From Flectonema sp. DT1601 (lineage: Eukaryota; Euglenozoa; Diplonemea; Diplonemida; Diplonemidae), in assembly GCA_964019425.1 (NCBI GenBank), contig OZ025867.1:1-64000 (forward strand): 64,000 bases of DNA. The letters are read 5' to 3'. This document shows, one piece after another, positions 1 to 10,449 of the stretch. Under the pieces are notes generated by a model. The model did no database searches. It worked only from the letters and a program-made list of their open reading frames with translations, and was not told where the DNA came from. Position numbers and translations under genes: made by a program. Numbering within the stretch: position 1 is the first letter of the stretch; each line of letters starts with the position of its first letter.

Positions 1-124
1 AGTGAGAACTTCTCGACTTTTCGAAGCTGTTTTTTTATGTCTGGCTGCCTGCTCAATCAAGGTCATGGCGCTTAGTCAGCTACTATAATTTATTTTAACT
101 TCCCTCGCTTTTTTTTTTTTTTTT

Positions 125-465
125 AGAATTAATTATTTATAATTTACCGATAAAGTTGATTAACAGTATTTTATATTAAACAGGAACAACACACTAATGA
201 AGTGAATGGTTTTATAATAAAATTAAACATTAAAGCACGCAGCTACCACGCACTGTGTGCAAGGTAGGGCGTCGGGTGTCAAAACCCAAGCCCTGTGCAG
301 GTGTGCAGGTGTGCAGGTGTGCAGGTGTGCAGGTGTGCAGGTGTGCAGACCAAGAACTAAAATCGGAAGAGATTCGCTTTCTTTTTAAAATAAAAAATTA
401 GTTGTTTATTATTTACCGATAAAGAGGATTAAAGGTATTTATATTAAACAGGAACACAACACTAC
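125..465 (+). repeat. Direct repeat pair upstream of ubiquitin-L40 (125-202 and 395-465)
   Basis: Two diverged copies share TTTACCGATAAAG, then a GATTAA, then TATATTAAACAGGAACA followed by ACACTA, in the same order and orientation. They are separated by about 190 bp that includes the GTGTGCAG minisatellite. The pair looks like a local duplication of upstream DNA. Whether the shared motif is regulatory cannot be told from one locus. Confidence 0.6.
293..348. repeat. GTGTGCAG minisatellite, about six perfect units
   Basis: From 301 to 348 the 8-bp unit GTGTGCAG repeats six times without error, with a partial unit before it. It lies between the two copies of the upstream direct repeat. Confidence 0.9.
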
Positions 466-650
466 AAATAATAAAAGTGAAGATAGTTTTCGTATCATCT
501 CTGTCTTTGCTCAAAAAGTCTTTTTTAGTTGCTAATCTGAAATGAGACTCATTTTGAGATATGAGGTGTTCTGTTCATTTCTTCAGTTTAACCTGATTAC
601 GTATTTTACTGTTTTGTCAAACTATCGTCTTTCCAGGTAGAATTATTTAA

Positions 651-1113
<463 letters not shown>

Positions 1114-1356
1114 GATTGTTTTCTGTGATTTCCAACTTCTACCAAAAAAAAAAAAAAAAAGGAGATAAATATTTAGGAGAGAGAAAAAAAAAAAAAAAAG
1201 AAAAAAGATAAAAAAGAACTACAACTTATCAGGTCTATTGAGACCTTTTGATTTCTTTTTTTTTTTCATTCTTCCCTTTTCTATTTCTGCTTTCTGACAT
1301 ACCAACAAACCAAATCACAATATTACCCTTCTGTTAACAGGTTACCTTCTACAACC

Positions 1357-2842
1357 ATGTTTGATAATGTATAAAGCATTTATATGATACAAAATTAAAT
1401 AATTATTGTCCCTTTTTTTTTTCAAAAAAAAAAAAAAAAAAAAAATACAGATTCATTTTATGGAGACTGCCACATGGGAATTCATAGCGTCTTTGGGTTA
1501 TCACAAACCAGCTGAGAATAAAGTTCTCAAAGGAGAAATCGTGTACCGGCATAATAAGAGTTGGCCTAATGTCAAACAGGTTAAAGTTGTTGATGAGGAA
1601 GGCTGCTGCAGACCAATTTTCTTTTATCCACCTTCGTTGAATAAGCCACAAGACTACGAGATGGTGTGTGATAATTAAACTACTTTTATAATTTCTAATT
1701 GGTCAGGTCAGGGCGACAAAAACTTTCTTGTCGATGAAACGAAAATATCAACTCTTTTACAAATAAGGATGAGAGTGGCAATAGTGTCAAAGTTTGTTTC
1801 TGTTTTTTTAAGTTTGTCAAAAGTTTCACTCCCTGAACCCTATTCTCCATTTAATATTAGTATCAACTTACCACCTGAACCTTGTGGACATGTGCACTTA
1901 ATGCTTGAAGATCAACAGAATGTAAGGCTTTCCTTAAGTTTTAAAAAAAAAAAAAAAAAAAAAAAAACAGCTTCAACCCGGAACTAAAATAATAATAAAG
2001 AATCCATCGCTACATAAATTCTTAGACGGACAGGATGGAATTAGACTGGAAGATGCGAATGATATTTTATCATTGTCGGAATACCCTCTTACGACTACAT
2101 TAAAAACACGATACGGAATCACATTAAAAGACTACGGTAATTATCAATATAAAAACTCACTATACGAAGAAGCGGTTGACACTTATAGATGTGCTGTGGA
2201 GTATCAACCAAATGGTCAAGTAGCAATAAGTTGTTATTTAAATATGGCAGCATGTGCTCTGGGATTAAAAAAATATTCGGGAGTGTCTTCGGCAACAGCG
2301 AAAGCCATTCAGTTGGATCCAAATTGTACGAAGGCGTACTACCGACAAGGGATAGCAAGTTTGGAACTTGGTGATCATCAAAAAGCAATTGTCTCCCTTC
2401 AAAAAGCCAACGAGCTTGATCCGAAAGACAGACTGATAGAAAAGGTGTGTTGGTATCCCTAATATGTTGTCATTACTATTATTGTGTAAACTAAAAAAAA
2501 AAAGAAGTGCACATTCCCCATCCCAAACCCAGAAACATGAGAACTCATTAAATTGAAAGGTCATGTCTTTTCAAGTCGAAAAATGCTTAAATGCTAAAGA
2601 AGACTGTCGTCCCCAGCTCGCGGGTTTTCCCTGTCGCTGTATGTCGAGACAACGATCAGAGTCAGTAGAAAGATTGTACTAATTCACTGCATGATGTGAA
2701 AGGACAAAAAAAAGTAGTTTCCATTTTATCTTTCCGAAAACAAAAAACAAAAACAAAACAGAAACTGAATGAGGCACGACGCGAATTGTCTTCCAAACAC
2801 AATCGAGAATCTAAAATGTGGAGTGGGTTGATAGGAAAATAA
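1357..2842 (+). CDS. TPR-repeat protein, FKBP-like co-chaperone architecture (5 exons)
   Basis: Proposed exons are 1357-1368, 1451-1663, 1712-1921, 1971-2444 and 2762-2842, with all junctions GT-AG and phase 0, giving about 329 residues. The C-terminal half holds about three tetratricopeptide repeats: GNYQYKNSLYEEAVDTY, then a helix pair with LNMAACALGLKKY, then AYYRQGIASLELGDHQKA, ending in a basic helix. That layout matches the TPR tail of large FK506-binding proteins, which dock Hsp90. The N-terminal half (GEIVYR, PPEPCGHVHLMLED) is weakly reminiscent of a decayed FKBP fold, but I cannot show prolyl-isomerase residues. The four-codon first exon is an inference. A pyrimidine tract ending in AG (1339-1340) lies 16 nt before the ATG. 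Introns 1, 3 and 4 end in A-rich sequence plus CAG. Confidence 0.75.
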
Positions 2843-3039
2843 AATAATATTTATTTTATTTTATTTTTTAAAATACTAATCTCTCTCTCCTGTAAAACTA
2901 CACATCGTGGAACCTAAAAAAAACATAACTTAGTATTCTCTCTCGGGATCATTATTTTAAATTTATATTTTTATTATATTTCTTAAACCTCAGATCTGAA
3001 GACGACTTTAAAAAAAAAAAAAAAAATAATAATAAATAA

Positions 3040-4308
3040 ATGACCCACAATCCAATAACTGACATTGAAGACATCGACACGTCATTATTTAGTTTTGAAA
3101 CAGCCGATGATGAAGACGGGTTTGATGACAGAGATCACGAGATGGTTAAACGAGTCCTCACTTGGTATGATAACGAAAAACGAGACCTACCTTGGAGAAA
3201 CTACACAGATCCATACAAGATATGGATAAGTGAAATAATGCTTCAACAGACTAGAGTAACAACAGTTTTAAAATACTACGACAAATGGATTGAAACCTTT
3301 CCCGATGTGAAAACATTATCTGAATCATCGATAGAGAAGGCGAGGTCATTATGGCAAGGATTAGGTTACTACAGGCGGTTGGAGCAATTAAAAAAAGGAG
3401 CTGACTACGTCATGTGTCACTTTAACGGGATAATACCATTGGATAAGATTAGCCTCATGAAGATCCCAGGAATTGGAATCTACACTTCTGCTGCCATCAG
3501 TTCAATTTGTGGAGGTCATCCGAATGCTGCTGTCGATGGAAACTTTTATAGAGTGTTCGCACGTTTTGATAATCATCTGTCAGTCAGACCATCCGATTCA
3601 TCTTTTCAAAAAAAAGTTTTCAAACGAGCGAATGAAATAATATCAAAAAAACGTCCAGGAGACTGGAATCAAGCAATCATGGACATTGGTTCATCGATAT
3701 GTACACCTCTTGGTGTTCGTTGTGATGTCTGTCCACTCAACCCGGTTGGAAAAACTTCAATAAATAATCTGACTGATGATTCCGGATGGTGTCGTACAAC
3801 TGGAAAACACCTTTCAGATGAAATCGTTTCATCGATTCCACTTCCTAAAACTAAAGCTAAAGTAAAACATGTTAATGAAATAGCTCTTCTTATGTCTGAT
3901 CAAAAAAATAGAATTGTACTCATTAAAAGAGACGACACTGAATCAAGCTTAACTGGTTTGTATGAAATACCCACCGTAGTACACGCAGGAAAATCAAAAC
4001 AGTCTCAAAAACGACCTTTAGTCTTCGACGAGGAAAAGATCACTCAAAGTCAATTAAAGAAGTTGTCACCCATTGAGAGTAAAGCATTTCATTCTTGTGG
4101 TAATTTAATTTATAAGTTTACTCACATAGAGTTTAGTATCGATATTTACCATCTCAAAGTGGAGGATCTCAAAACAGCTCTCCCTCAGAAGTTCAGATCA
4201 AATCCAAACATTCGAATAGCAAATGAAGACGAATCGAAACAACTACCGATCAGTACTAAAATACGAAGAGTGATTGAACAGGTATCTCCATTTAGTATGT
4301 CAACTTGA
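3040..4308 (+). CDS. MUTYH: A/G-specific adenine DNA glycosylase (MutY/MUTYH)
   Basis: This 422-residue protein should remove adenine mispaired with 8-oxoguanine in base-excision repair. The catalytic region LPWR...ISEIMLQQTRV carries Glu65. The helix-hairpin-helix KIPGIGIYTSAAI is followed by VDGNFYRVFAR with Asp166. The C-terminal third is the Nudix-like 8-oxoG recognition domain (VNEIALLM..., LTGLYEIP, and YKFTHIEFSI in place of the FSH loop). The iron-sulfur loop is unusual: Cys221-x6-Cys228-x2-Cys231 is kept, but the fourth cysteine, expected at 237, is glycine. The gene has no intron. The ATG follows an A-rich leader, and an AG at 2992-2993 lies 46 nt upstream. An acidic N-terminal extension of about 30 residues precedes the domain. 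Confidence 0.95.
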   Translation: MTHNPITDIEDIDTSLFSFETADDEDGFDDRDHEMVKRVLTWYDNEKRDLPWRNYTDPYKIWISEIMLQQTRVTTVLKYYDKWIETFPDVKTLSESSIEKARSLWQGLGYYRRLEQLKKGADYVMCHFNGIIPLDKISLMKIPGIGIYTSAAISSICGGHPNAAVDGNFYRVFARFDNHLSVRPSDSSFQKKVFKRANEIISKKRPGDWNQAIMDIGSSICTPLGVRCDVCPLNPVGKTSINNLTDDSGWCRTTGKHLSDEIVSSIPLPKTKAKVKHVNEIALLMSDQKNRIVLIKRDDTESSLTGLYEIPTVVHAGKSKQSQKRPLVFDEEKITQSQLKKLSPIESKAFHSCGNLIYKFTHIEFSIDIYHLKVEDLKTALPQKFRSNPNIRIANEDESKQLPISTKIRRVIEQVSPFSMST

Positions 4309-4831
4309 GAGCTGATGTTACTAATTACGAGTCAGCGCTACTCTTATCTATTTAATGTTCATGTTGGGGGATCCGTTCCGACTCAGGAGTTTGATCGATA
4401 TTCCAGAAAAAACACCAAATCTTATTTCTGAGAGTTATCTAAATTGTTACTTTTTCCGATTCTAACGACAACGATTACGTTAATGTAGTACTTTCATTCA
4501 CACTGACCTTTTTTTTTTTTTTTTTTTTCCCCCGAGTAGTTCTCTCCATGAACTCAACATGACTAACTTACAACACTTGACAAGGTGATTGTCGATAACA
4601 TGCTGTTGTTCAGAATGCTTGTGAGTTTTTCTTAATGGTTCTGAATGGTTTCATAGTTTTGTATTTTTACTAACAAAGGACTGTTACGATACGCATTTTT
4701 CAAAATTATTTGTACCTCCACATTGTATCTGAGGATGGCTGTGGTTTGAAATATTTGATCGTGTTCAGAATATGTAGTTCTTCTTCTACCAGCCCGAAAA
4801 CAAATCAAAAAAAAAATAAAAAAAAAAAAAA
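4309..4831. other. Intergenic spacer with a poly(T) run
   Basis: No gene is seen. It has an 18-20 nt T run near 4509-4528. Just before the next gene is a block (4700-4792) related to the upstream block of the paralogous gene at 10.45 kb. Both end in a pyrimidine-rich CTACCAGCCCGA segment that places a candidate splice acceptor about 40 nt before the ATG. It also contains one copy of the TACCTCCACAT motif repeated in the next spacer. Confidence 0.5.
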
Positions 4832-5290
4832 ATGGGCAACGGATGCTTCGGACCTGGGAACGATGACATAGAAGACGCCAACGTTGTGATTGGAAGTAAA
4901 GGAATACCGTTAGTGAAGGTTGGAAAAAAAAGCAACTTCTCTGGAAAATCAAAAATGGTGAAAACAAACGGAATCGAGATAGCAGTTTTTAAACATCAAT
5001 CGAAATTCTACGCATTGGACAATGCTTGTTATCATAATGGAGGAGGACTCCTAAACGGAGACATTGAAGTGCTTGATGGCAAAGCATGTGTTGTATGTCC
5101 TTGGCATGGATACAGAATTACCTTAGAAGAAGGAGAGGGTATTCATTATGATGCAAAAACTAAAATGTTAAAAAGTAAAGGATGCAAACAACGAGCACAT
5201 CAAGTAATCGTTTCTGAAGACGACGAATTATTAGTTGAGATCAATACAACAGGAACAGTTGATAGCGATCATTATCAGCGACAAAAATGA
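4832..5290 (+). CDS. Short Rieske [2Fe-2S] protein, truncated paralogue of the 10450-11781 gene
   Basis: This 152-residue protein consists almost entirely of a Rieske domain. The cluster ligands are visible as Cys66-x-His68 (ACYHNGG) and Cys89-x2-His92 (CPWHGY). It matches the first 180 or so residues of the larger gene downstream almost word for word, including the MGNGCFG start and the INTTG...SDHYQ segment. It then stops where the larger protein continues into a flavin reductase. It also lacks about 25 residues that the larger protein has after the start. It could act as a free Rieske ferredoxin, perhaps sharing partners with the fusion, or be a partial duplicate on its way to decay; the intact ligands favour function. 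Candidate leader acceptor AG is at 4791-4792. Confidence 0.9.
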   Translation: MGNGCFGPGNDDIEDANVVIGSKGIPLVKVGKKSNFSGKSKMVKTNGIEIAVFKHQSKFYALDNACYHNGGGLLNGDIEVLDGKACVVCPWHGYRITLEEGEGIHYDAKTKMLKSKGCKQRAHQVIVSEDDELLVEINTTGTVDSDHYQRQK

Positions 5291-5778
5291 TAATCACTTT
5301 TAGATGGCTAACCCGCAAAAATAGTCTGTAGTCCATTACGAGTGAACAAATGTTTTCCCATGTTTTACTTTTATTTTTTTTTCTTTCTTTTCTTTTATTC
5401 CTTCACCCAGCTAAAATTCTTTCTTCGACTTATCAAATTCTGGGAGGGAGATGTGGAGGATCTATTTTAGTTTTCTGATGGTTGTTCTGCGGGGTGTGGT
5501 CTGACATAAATAATACTTTCCCTATTTGAAAGACTCTCGTGTAAAAAACGCGCCTTTGTTGCTAATTTTAGGTCTTCCTTGGTATCTTTTTTTTACCTCC
5601 TTATACACTTTTTTTAATCCAATATATCATAAACTACTAATGCTTTTATATATTAGTTAACATTGATGATACAGATTTTTTTTTATCATTGTTGTTGTTG
5701 TTGTTGTTATTATTATTATTTTTTTTTTTTTTTGTACGTGCTGAACTTAAGCCCCCCTGGGCGAGTCGGAAAAAAAAT

Positions 5779-5845
5779 ATTCAGATTGAAAATCCTGTTA
5801 ATTCCGTTGAACAGCAGTACAACGAAATATAAGGCTAATCTGAAT
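5779..5845. repeat. Small hairpin element, copy 1
   Basis: The element is bounded by ATTCAGATT on the left and its exact reverse complement AATCTGAAT on the right. Inside, the block AACGAAATATAAGGCT precedes the right end, as in the other two copies. Upstream is a GAGTCGGA segment preceded by a T run. This copy is 67 bp, the shortest of the three. Confidence 0.65.
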
Positions 5846-7013
5846 GATTTTTTTTTTTTTTTTTCTTCTTAGTAAACCCCACCAGTTCCACACGAAACGT
5901 TACTGAAATGGATTCTTTGTTTTTTTTTGTTTTGTTTTTTTTTTTGAATAGCTTACTGCCAGTGTTTTGGGGCCTGTAAAGTTAAAGGGATTTTTTTTTG
6001 TTCTTCAAAAAAAAAAAAAAAAGAAAAAAAAATCCCTTCATTTTTGACAAAGCCATCCATGTCAATGCTGGTTGAGCTCTGAGCCCAAACTACACTATCG
6101 AGGTGCTGTCTATTTCGGAAACTTTTATGTGGAATTATAGTTATTTTTTTAAAATGTAGATGATGTATTATACTACACCCTGATTTTGATTTCCAAGGCT
6201 CACAACTATTTAAGTAATTGAATAAAACTAACACGGAAACAAGAGATGTGTATGCAGCTGAGCATTTGAGTAGTGTTTTACCTCTACTTGCGTTACCTGT
6301 GCTTAACTCTGATACAGTGCAGATATTTTTTTTTTTTTTTTTTTTTCCACAAAAACATTCTCAAAAAAAGACACTCAAAGCCTCTTTCTCTCTCCCTCTC
6401 TCTATCTTAATTGCTATATGAGGCGGTGTTTAATTTTTTTTTTTTTTTTTTTTTGTTCCCTTCCTCTTCGCTCAGTCAATTCCCCCTCAGTCAAGTACTT
6501 GATTTTAATTTTGTATAATTACCCAAAAAAAGTTGTTAGCGTTTTTTTTTATATTTCTTTTTTTTATTAAATTTTTTTTCCAAGTCAAAAATGTTCCACT
6601 ATTTCCAGATTCACTTTTCTACATTCTTTCGTTGTGTGGAAGAGTTTTTTTCAATCGGAAAGTAGTGTCGTCTACTGACTAGTAGCGAGTGGTAAAAAAG
6701 TCTTTTTATTATGAACACAACCAAAAAAAAAAAAAAAAACTTCACTTCCCAGACTTGTCAACTGTGATGATTCTGTACTAAGGTAACTTAAGGGGAATCC
6801 AATTAGGCTTTACCGTGGTGCATTATTTATTATTATATATTACAACTAAAAACGGTTTGTATTTTTCTTTTTGTACCTACGAAACCCATAGTTTCGGTAG
6901 AATGAGAATTGTGTCAGCGTAACCAACCTATTCCTTTATTAGGATTTTGTACCGCGTTGCGTTACAAACAAATTATTATAAAAAATCAAACAGTTAACCA
7001 GTTATCTATATTG

Positions 7014-7048
<35 letters not shown>

Positions 7049-7071
7049 TACTCACGTAGTCGGAGGAGAAA

Positions 7072-7182
7072 CCATTCAGATTGAAAAGCTGTTATTTTCT
7101 TGTGGTTACGAATTATTTTTCCCTCTATTTTGCCGACAGGGTTCTGTCTGCATTCAATGAAATATAAGGCTAATCTGAATCG
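7072..7182. repeat. Small hairpin element, copy 2
   Basis: Same family as 5779-5845 and 15025-15122: ends ATTCAGATT and AATCTGAAT, upstream CGTAGTCGGAGGAGAAACC, and internal CAGGGTTCTGTCTGCATTCAA then GAAATATAAGGCT. The 9-bp ends are perfect inverted repeats. Size and structure fit a MITE-like or other short non-coding element. No target duplication is obvious because long T runs flank both sides. Confidence 0.65.
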
Positions 7183-7194
7183 GTTTTTTACTCT

Positions 7195-7226
<32 letters not shown>

Positions 7227-7259
7227 GTTTTGTTTTCGTTCCGACACTTGTTAACTTCA

Positions 7260-7980
7260 AATTGTTGTATCTCCACATTGCATCTTATCATGTTGTAGTT
7301 TGAGAAAAAAAAAACAAAAAAAAGGAAACTCATCTGTTTTATGTTATTATTATTATACTTTTTTCTGGTTGGTGCATTTTTTTTTTTTTTTTTTTTTTTT
7401 ACGTCCCTTCAGCTGAAGTTAATTTCAACCAATCCTCATTGCTGGCTACGGATTGATCGTTGCTGTGAGTTAGTAGTTATAGAGACAACGTTTTGGATTT
7501 TTAAAAAAAAAAAAAAAAAAAAGAAAGAAAACTAACCTAAACTTGTTCTTCGAGGATGAATGTCTTGGCTCTGGGATTGATGAAGACCGCAGTTAGATTC
7601 GATATTTGATGAACGTACAAAAGCAAGTTGTATGTACCTCCACATCGTATCCTATCGTGTCTCACTATGCTGCAATTCTATGCATATTGAAAAAAAAAAA
7701 AAAAAAGCTGTTTTGTTTGGTTTATGTTATTATGATTATTATTATTATTTTTCATACTTTTTTTTTTTTTTTTTTTCTTAAAAAAAAAAAAAGTTAAATT
7801 GCTTCTCTCCTTTATTTGAAGTTAAGAATTTCAACCAATCCATTACTGGCTGCGGATTGAGTTCCTCTCGTTGTTGTGAAATAGTAAGAGAGCAACGTTT
7901 GGAATAAAAAAAAAAAAAAAAAAAAGAAAACCTAACCTAAACGTGTTATTCAATCTTTTTTTATACCTCCACATTGTTCC
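7260..7980. repeat. Two diverged tandem units starting TACCTCCACAT
   Basis: The units begin near 7270 and 7637, with a further start near 7963. Each runs through a TTATTATTATTAT-type stretch, poly(T), then a TTTCAACCAATCC block with GGCT(A/G)CGGATTGA, and then AGACAACGTTT or GAGCAACGTTT followed by poly(A) and AACCTAA. Spacing is about 330-370 bp. They are old tandem duplicates of unknown origin. Confidence 0.5.
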
Positions 7981-9515
7981 GCATCGCATCACATCTGTCT
8001 CACTATGCAGTTTGAAGAAATTTTCTTCTTTTTCTTCCCATACTTTTTTTGTTTTCTTCCTACAGCCGATGGAGATAAAACTTTTTTTTATGTAGGCAAC
8101 GGAGAAAGTCTTTTTTTTTCTTTTTTTCTTTCTATTTTTTTTGTAGTGTCCCCAGTCAGGTAGGGTGAAACAAAGCTGGAGATTAATTATAATTCATATA
8201 AATTTATTTTTTTTTTTCCTATAAAAATTGCATTTCACCAACTGAAGGGACGCTACCTAAGATGTGAATTTAATGCGAGATACCACCTAGTTGGTTGGAT
8301 TCTGTGACAATATTCCTTCTTCTTCTTCCTCTCGAAACAAAAAATTATTTTTTTTTTTTAAAGTTCGTTAAGTCAGGTAGGGTGGAACAAAAAGCTGAAG
8401 ATTAATTGTAATTTTTTTTTTTTTTTTTTTTTCTTCCAAAATAAAATTACATCTCATCAACTGAAGCTCTCCAAACAAAAAAAAAAAAAAAAACGAATTC
8501 TTTTTTTTAAAAAATCAATTTTATATTTGTTGTAAAAGTCTTTACTTTATTTAGACACGACATTTCTTCAAATTTACTCTCTACCTCCACATCGTATCGT
8601 ATCATATTTCTGTTACCATTGTATTTATTTATTTGTTTGTTTATTTATTTATTTTTATATTTTTTAGCTTAATAAAACAACGGGTAGAAAGCTGAAGATT
8701 GGTTGTTCATTAAAAGCATCTATTCGGTTGAAGCAAATTGGAGTCCTCTGTTGTTGTTGAGGTTACCTTCCTAAGAGCAGTCATGGTCTGCCGCTCTTTT
8801 TCATATATTTTTCTTTTTTTTCGGATGCCCTGATAATAACAATATTTCAGCACCTCGCTCTCGAGGTACAATTTCTGTTAGAATGGTTTCAGTTCAACAG
8901 AAATTTTCGAATTTTTTTTTTTTTTTTTTTGGGAATTTTTAACTTTTCGTTTATGATACTTTAGGAACGCTTATTTCCAACGGACGTCGTATTTCTGTTA
9001 TTAGCCCTACTACGGCTACTTTATCGCTCCTCTTTTTTTATGGAGTTAAGCGGAGAACTTCGAATTTTTTTAATGCCGCAGTTTTTTCGTCATTTCGGAG
9101 TTGTCTTCCAACAGATTCCTGACCACCCTCTGGACAGCCAAAAGCTTGCTCCATATCTCACTCAAAGTAAAAGTTTCTAAGAGACTGCTGCTTCAAAAGT
9201 CTCAACGGTTAACTGTGCATTTGGCGCCAGCAGGTAAATAAAAGGAGAAAAACGAGTTTAAAAGGAAGCGTGAAAGGACTTGGCGATTGATGTTAAAACA
9301 AGCCTCGTCGGAAGGGATACCCAACTTCGTTAGACAGAAAGCAAACCTATGCAAACCCGTCCTGGCAATCTCCGATGGGCATGTCACAGCTGACTGATGA
9401 AGACCCAAAAAGGGACAAGTAGAATACGGTTATGGTCTGGAACAGCTAATGTTTTGATGTTTTTTTTTTTTTTTTTTTTTCCACTTCATCTTGTTTTCTC
9501 AAATGAAATTATTTA

Positions 9516-10302
9516 TATATCAGTCATTCCTTTTTTTTGCGAACAAAAAACACCATTATCTCACCGCCTGAGCAAGGTTACACGATATGTTACTTTTGCT
9601 CGATTTTTTATTTTTTGGAATCGGGGAGGGTGCGATCTGTAAAATTAGGCATAGGGATATACTTTTAAACATGGTAAGTGCTGCTAAAAAGAGATAAACG
9701 TCTCTTTGCAAGATTTCCTTGGTACTACTCAATGATAAATATTAATCCCAGACCTGGAATGGAAAGATCGAGAAAATCTGAGTAAAAAACACCCCTAATT
9801 TTTTTTTTTTACTATTTTTTTTTCCTTCTCCCGAACTCAGGAGATATGCACCTTTTTGCTAACTAATCAACCCTAGTAGCAATTATGTAAGGAAAATGTT
9901 GCATCTATATAAAGAAAGTGTTTTCATTAAGTATCAAAGTAGGTCCAAAAAGACAGGTAGTAAAAATCTGCCTCACCGGCACATGCTGAGTACTCTTTAA
10001 TATATTTTTGCTCGATTATTTTTTCTCTGAATCCCGCTGGGTCAGCAGTGTAAAATTAGACCCTTCGATTAATTTTTAGTTTTGGTACTTGTCCACGGCT
10101 GAGCTGATTTAGTAAACCACAAAATCTCTTTTCTCAATTCGGGAGACAAGTATGTGATGCCAACCTCCCGATTTCGGACGGAAATGAACCGAACGATGCA
10201 GCGCATTAAAATGCCGCTTCGATCGAAATTTTTACAAATTTTTTTTGAAAAATTTTTTCAGTGTCCAGAATCTGTTCGCAAAAAAAAGGAATGACTGATA
10301 TA
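9516..10302. repeat. 30-bp perfect inverted repeat pair, 790 bp apart (possible non-autonomous element)
   Basis: The left arm (9516-9545) runs TATATCAGTCATTCC, eight T, GCGAACA. The right arm (10273-10302) is its exact reverse complement. The arms face each other like terminal inverted repeats of a short DNA element, but I see no clear target-site duplication and no transposase. The interior holds two diverged copies of a TTTTGCTCGATT...GTAAAATTAG block (about 9590-9680 and 10005-10080). Confidence 0.5.
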
Positions 10303-10449
10303 TTTTTTTTAATAATTTTCATAACATCTCGCTCTCACTATTCTGTAGTTTGAAAAAAAAAAAAAAACTGTTTTATTTTTTTTTAAAAAAAATTTTTTTC
10401 TACCAGCCCGACACAATCAAAATAGAAATATAAGAAAAAATAAAATAAA

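Larger units (their letters stand above)
5291..10449. other. Long intergenic region of decayed short repeats and homopolymers
   Basis: No convincing gene in about 5.2 kb. Open frames here are short and dominated by Phe or Lys runs from poly(T) or poly(A). It contains two copies of a small hairpin element, several diverged units beginning TACCTCCACAT near 7270, 7637, 7963 and 8582, two copies of a GTCAGGTAGGGTG block (8154-8262 and 8371-8470), and a 30-bp inverted repeat pair (9516-9545 and 10273-10302). Confidence 0.55.
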
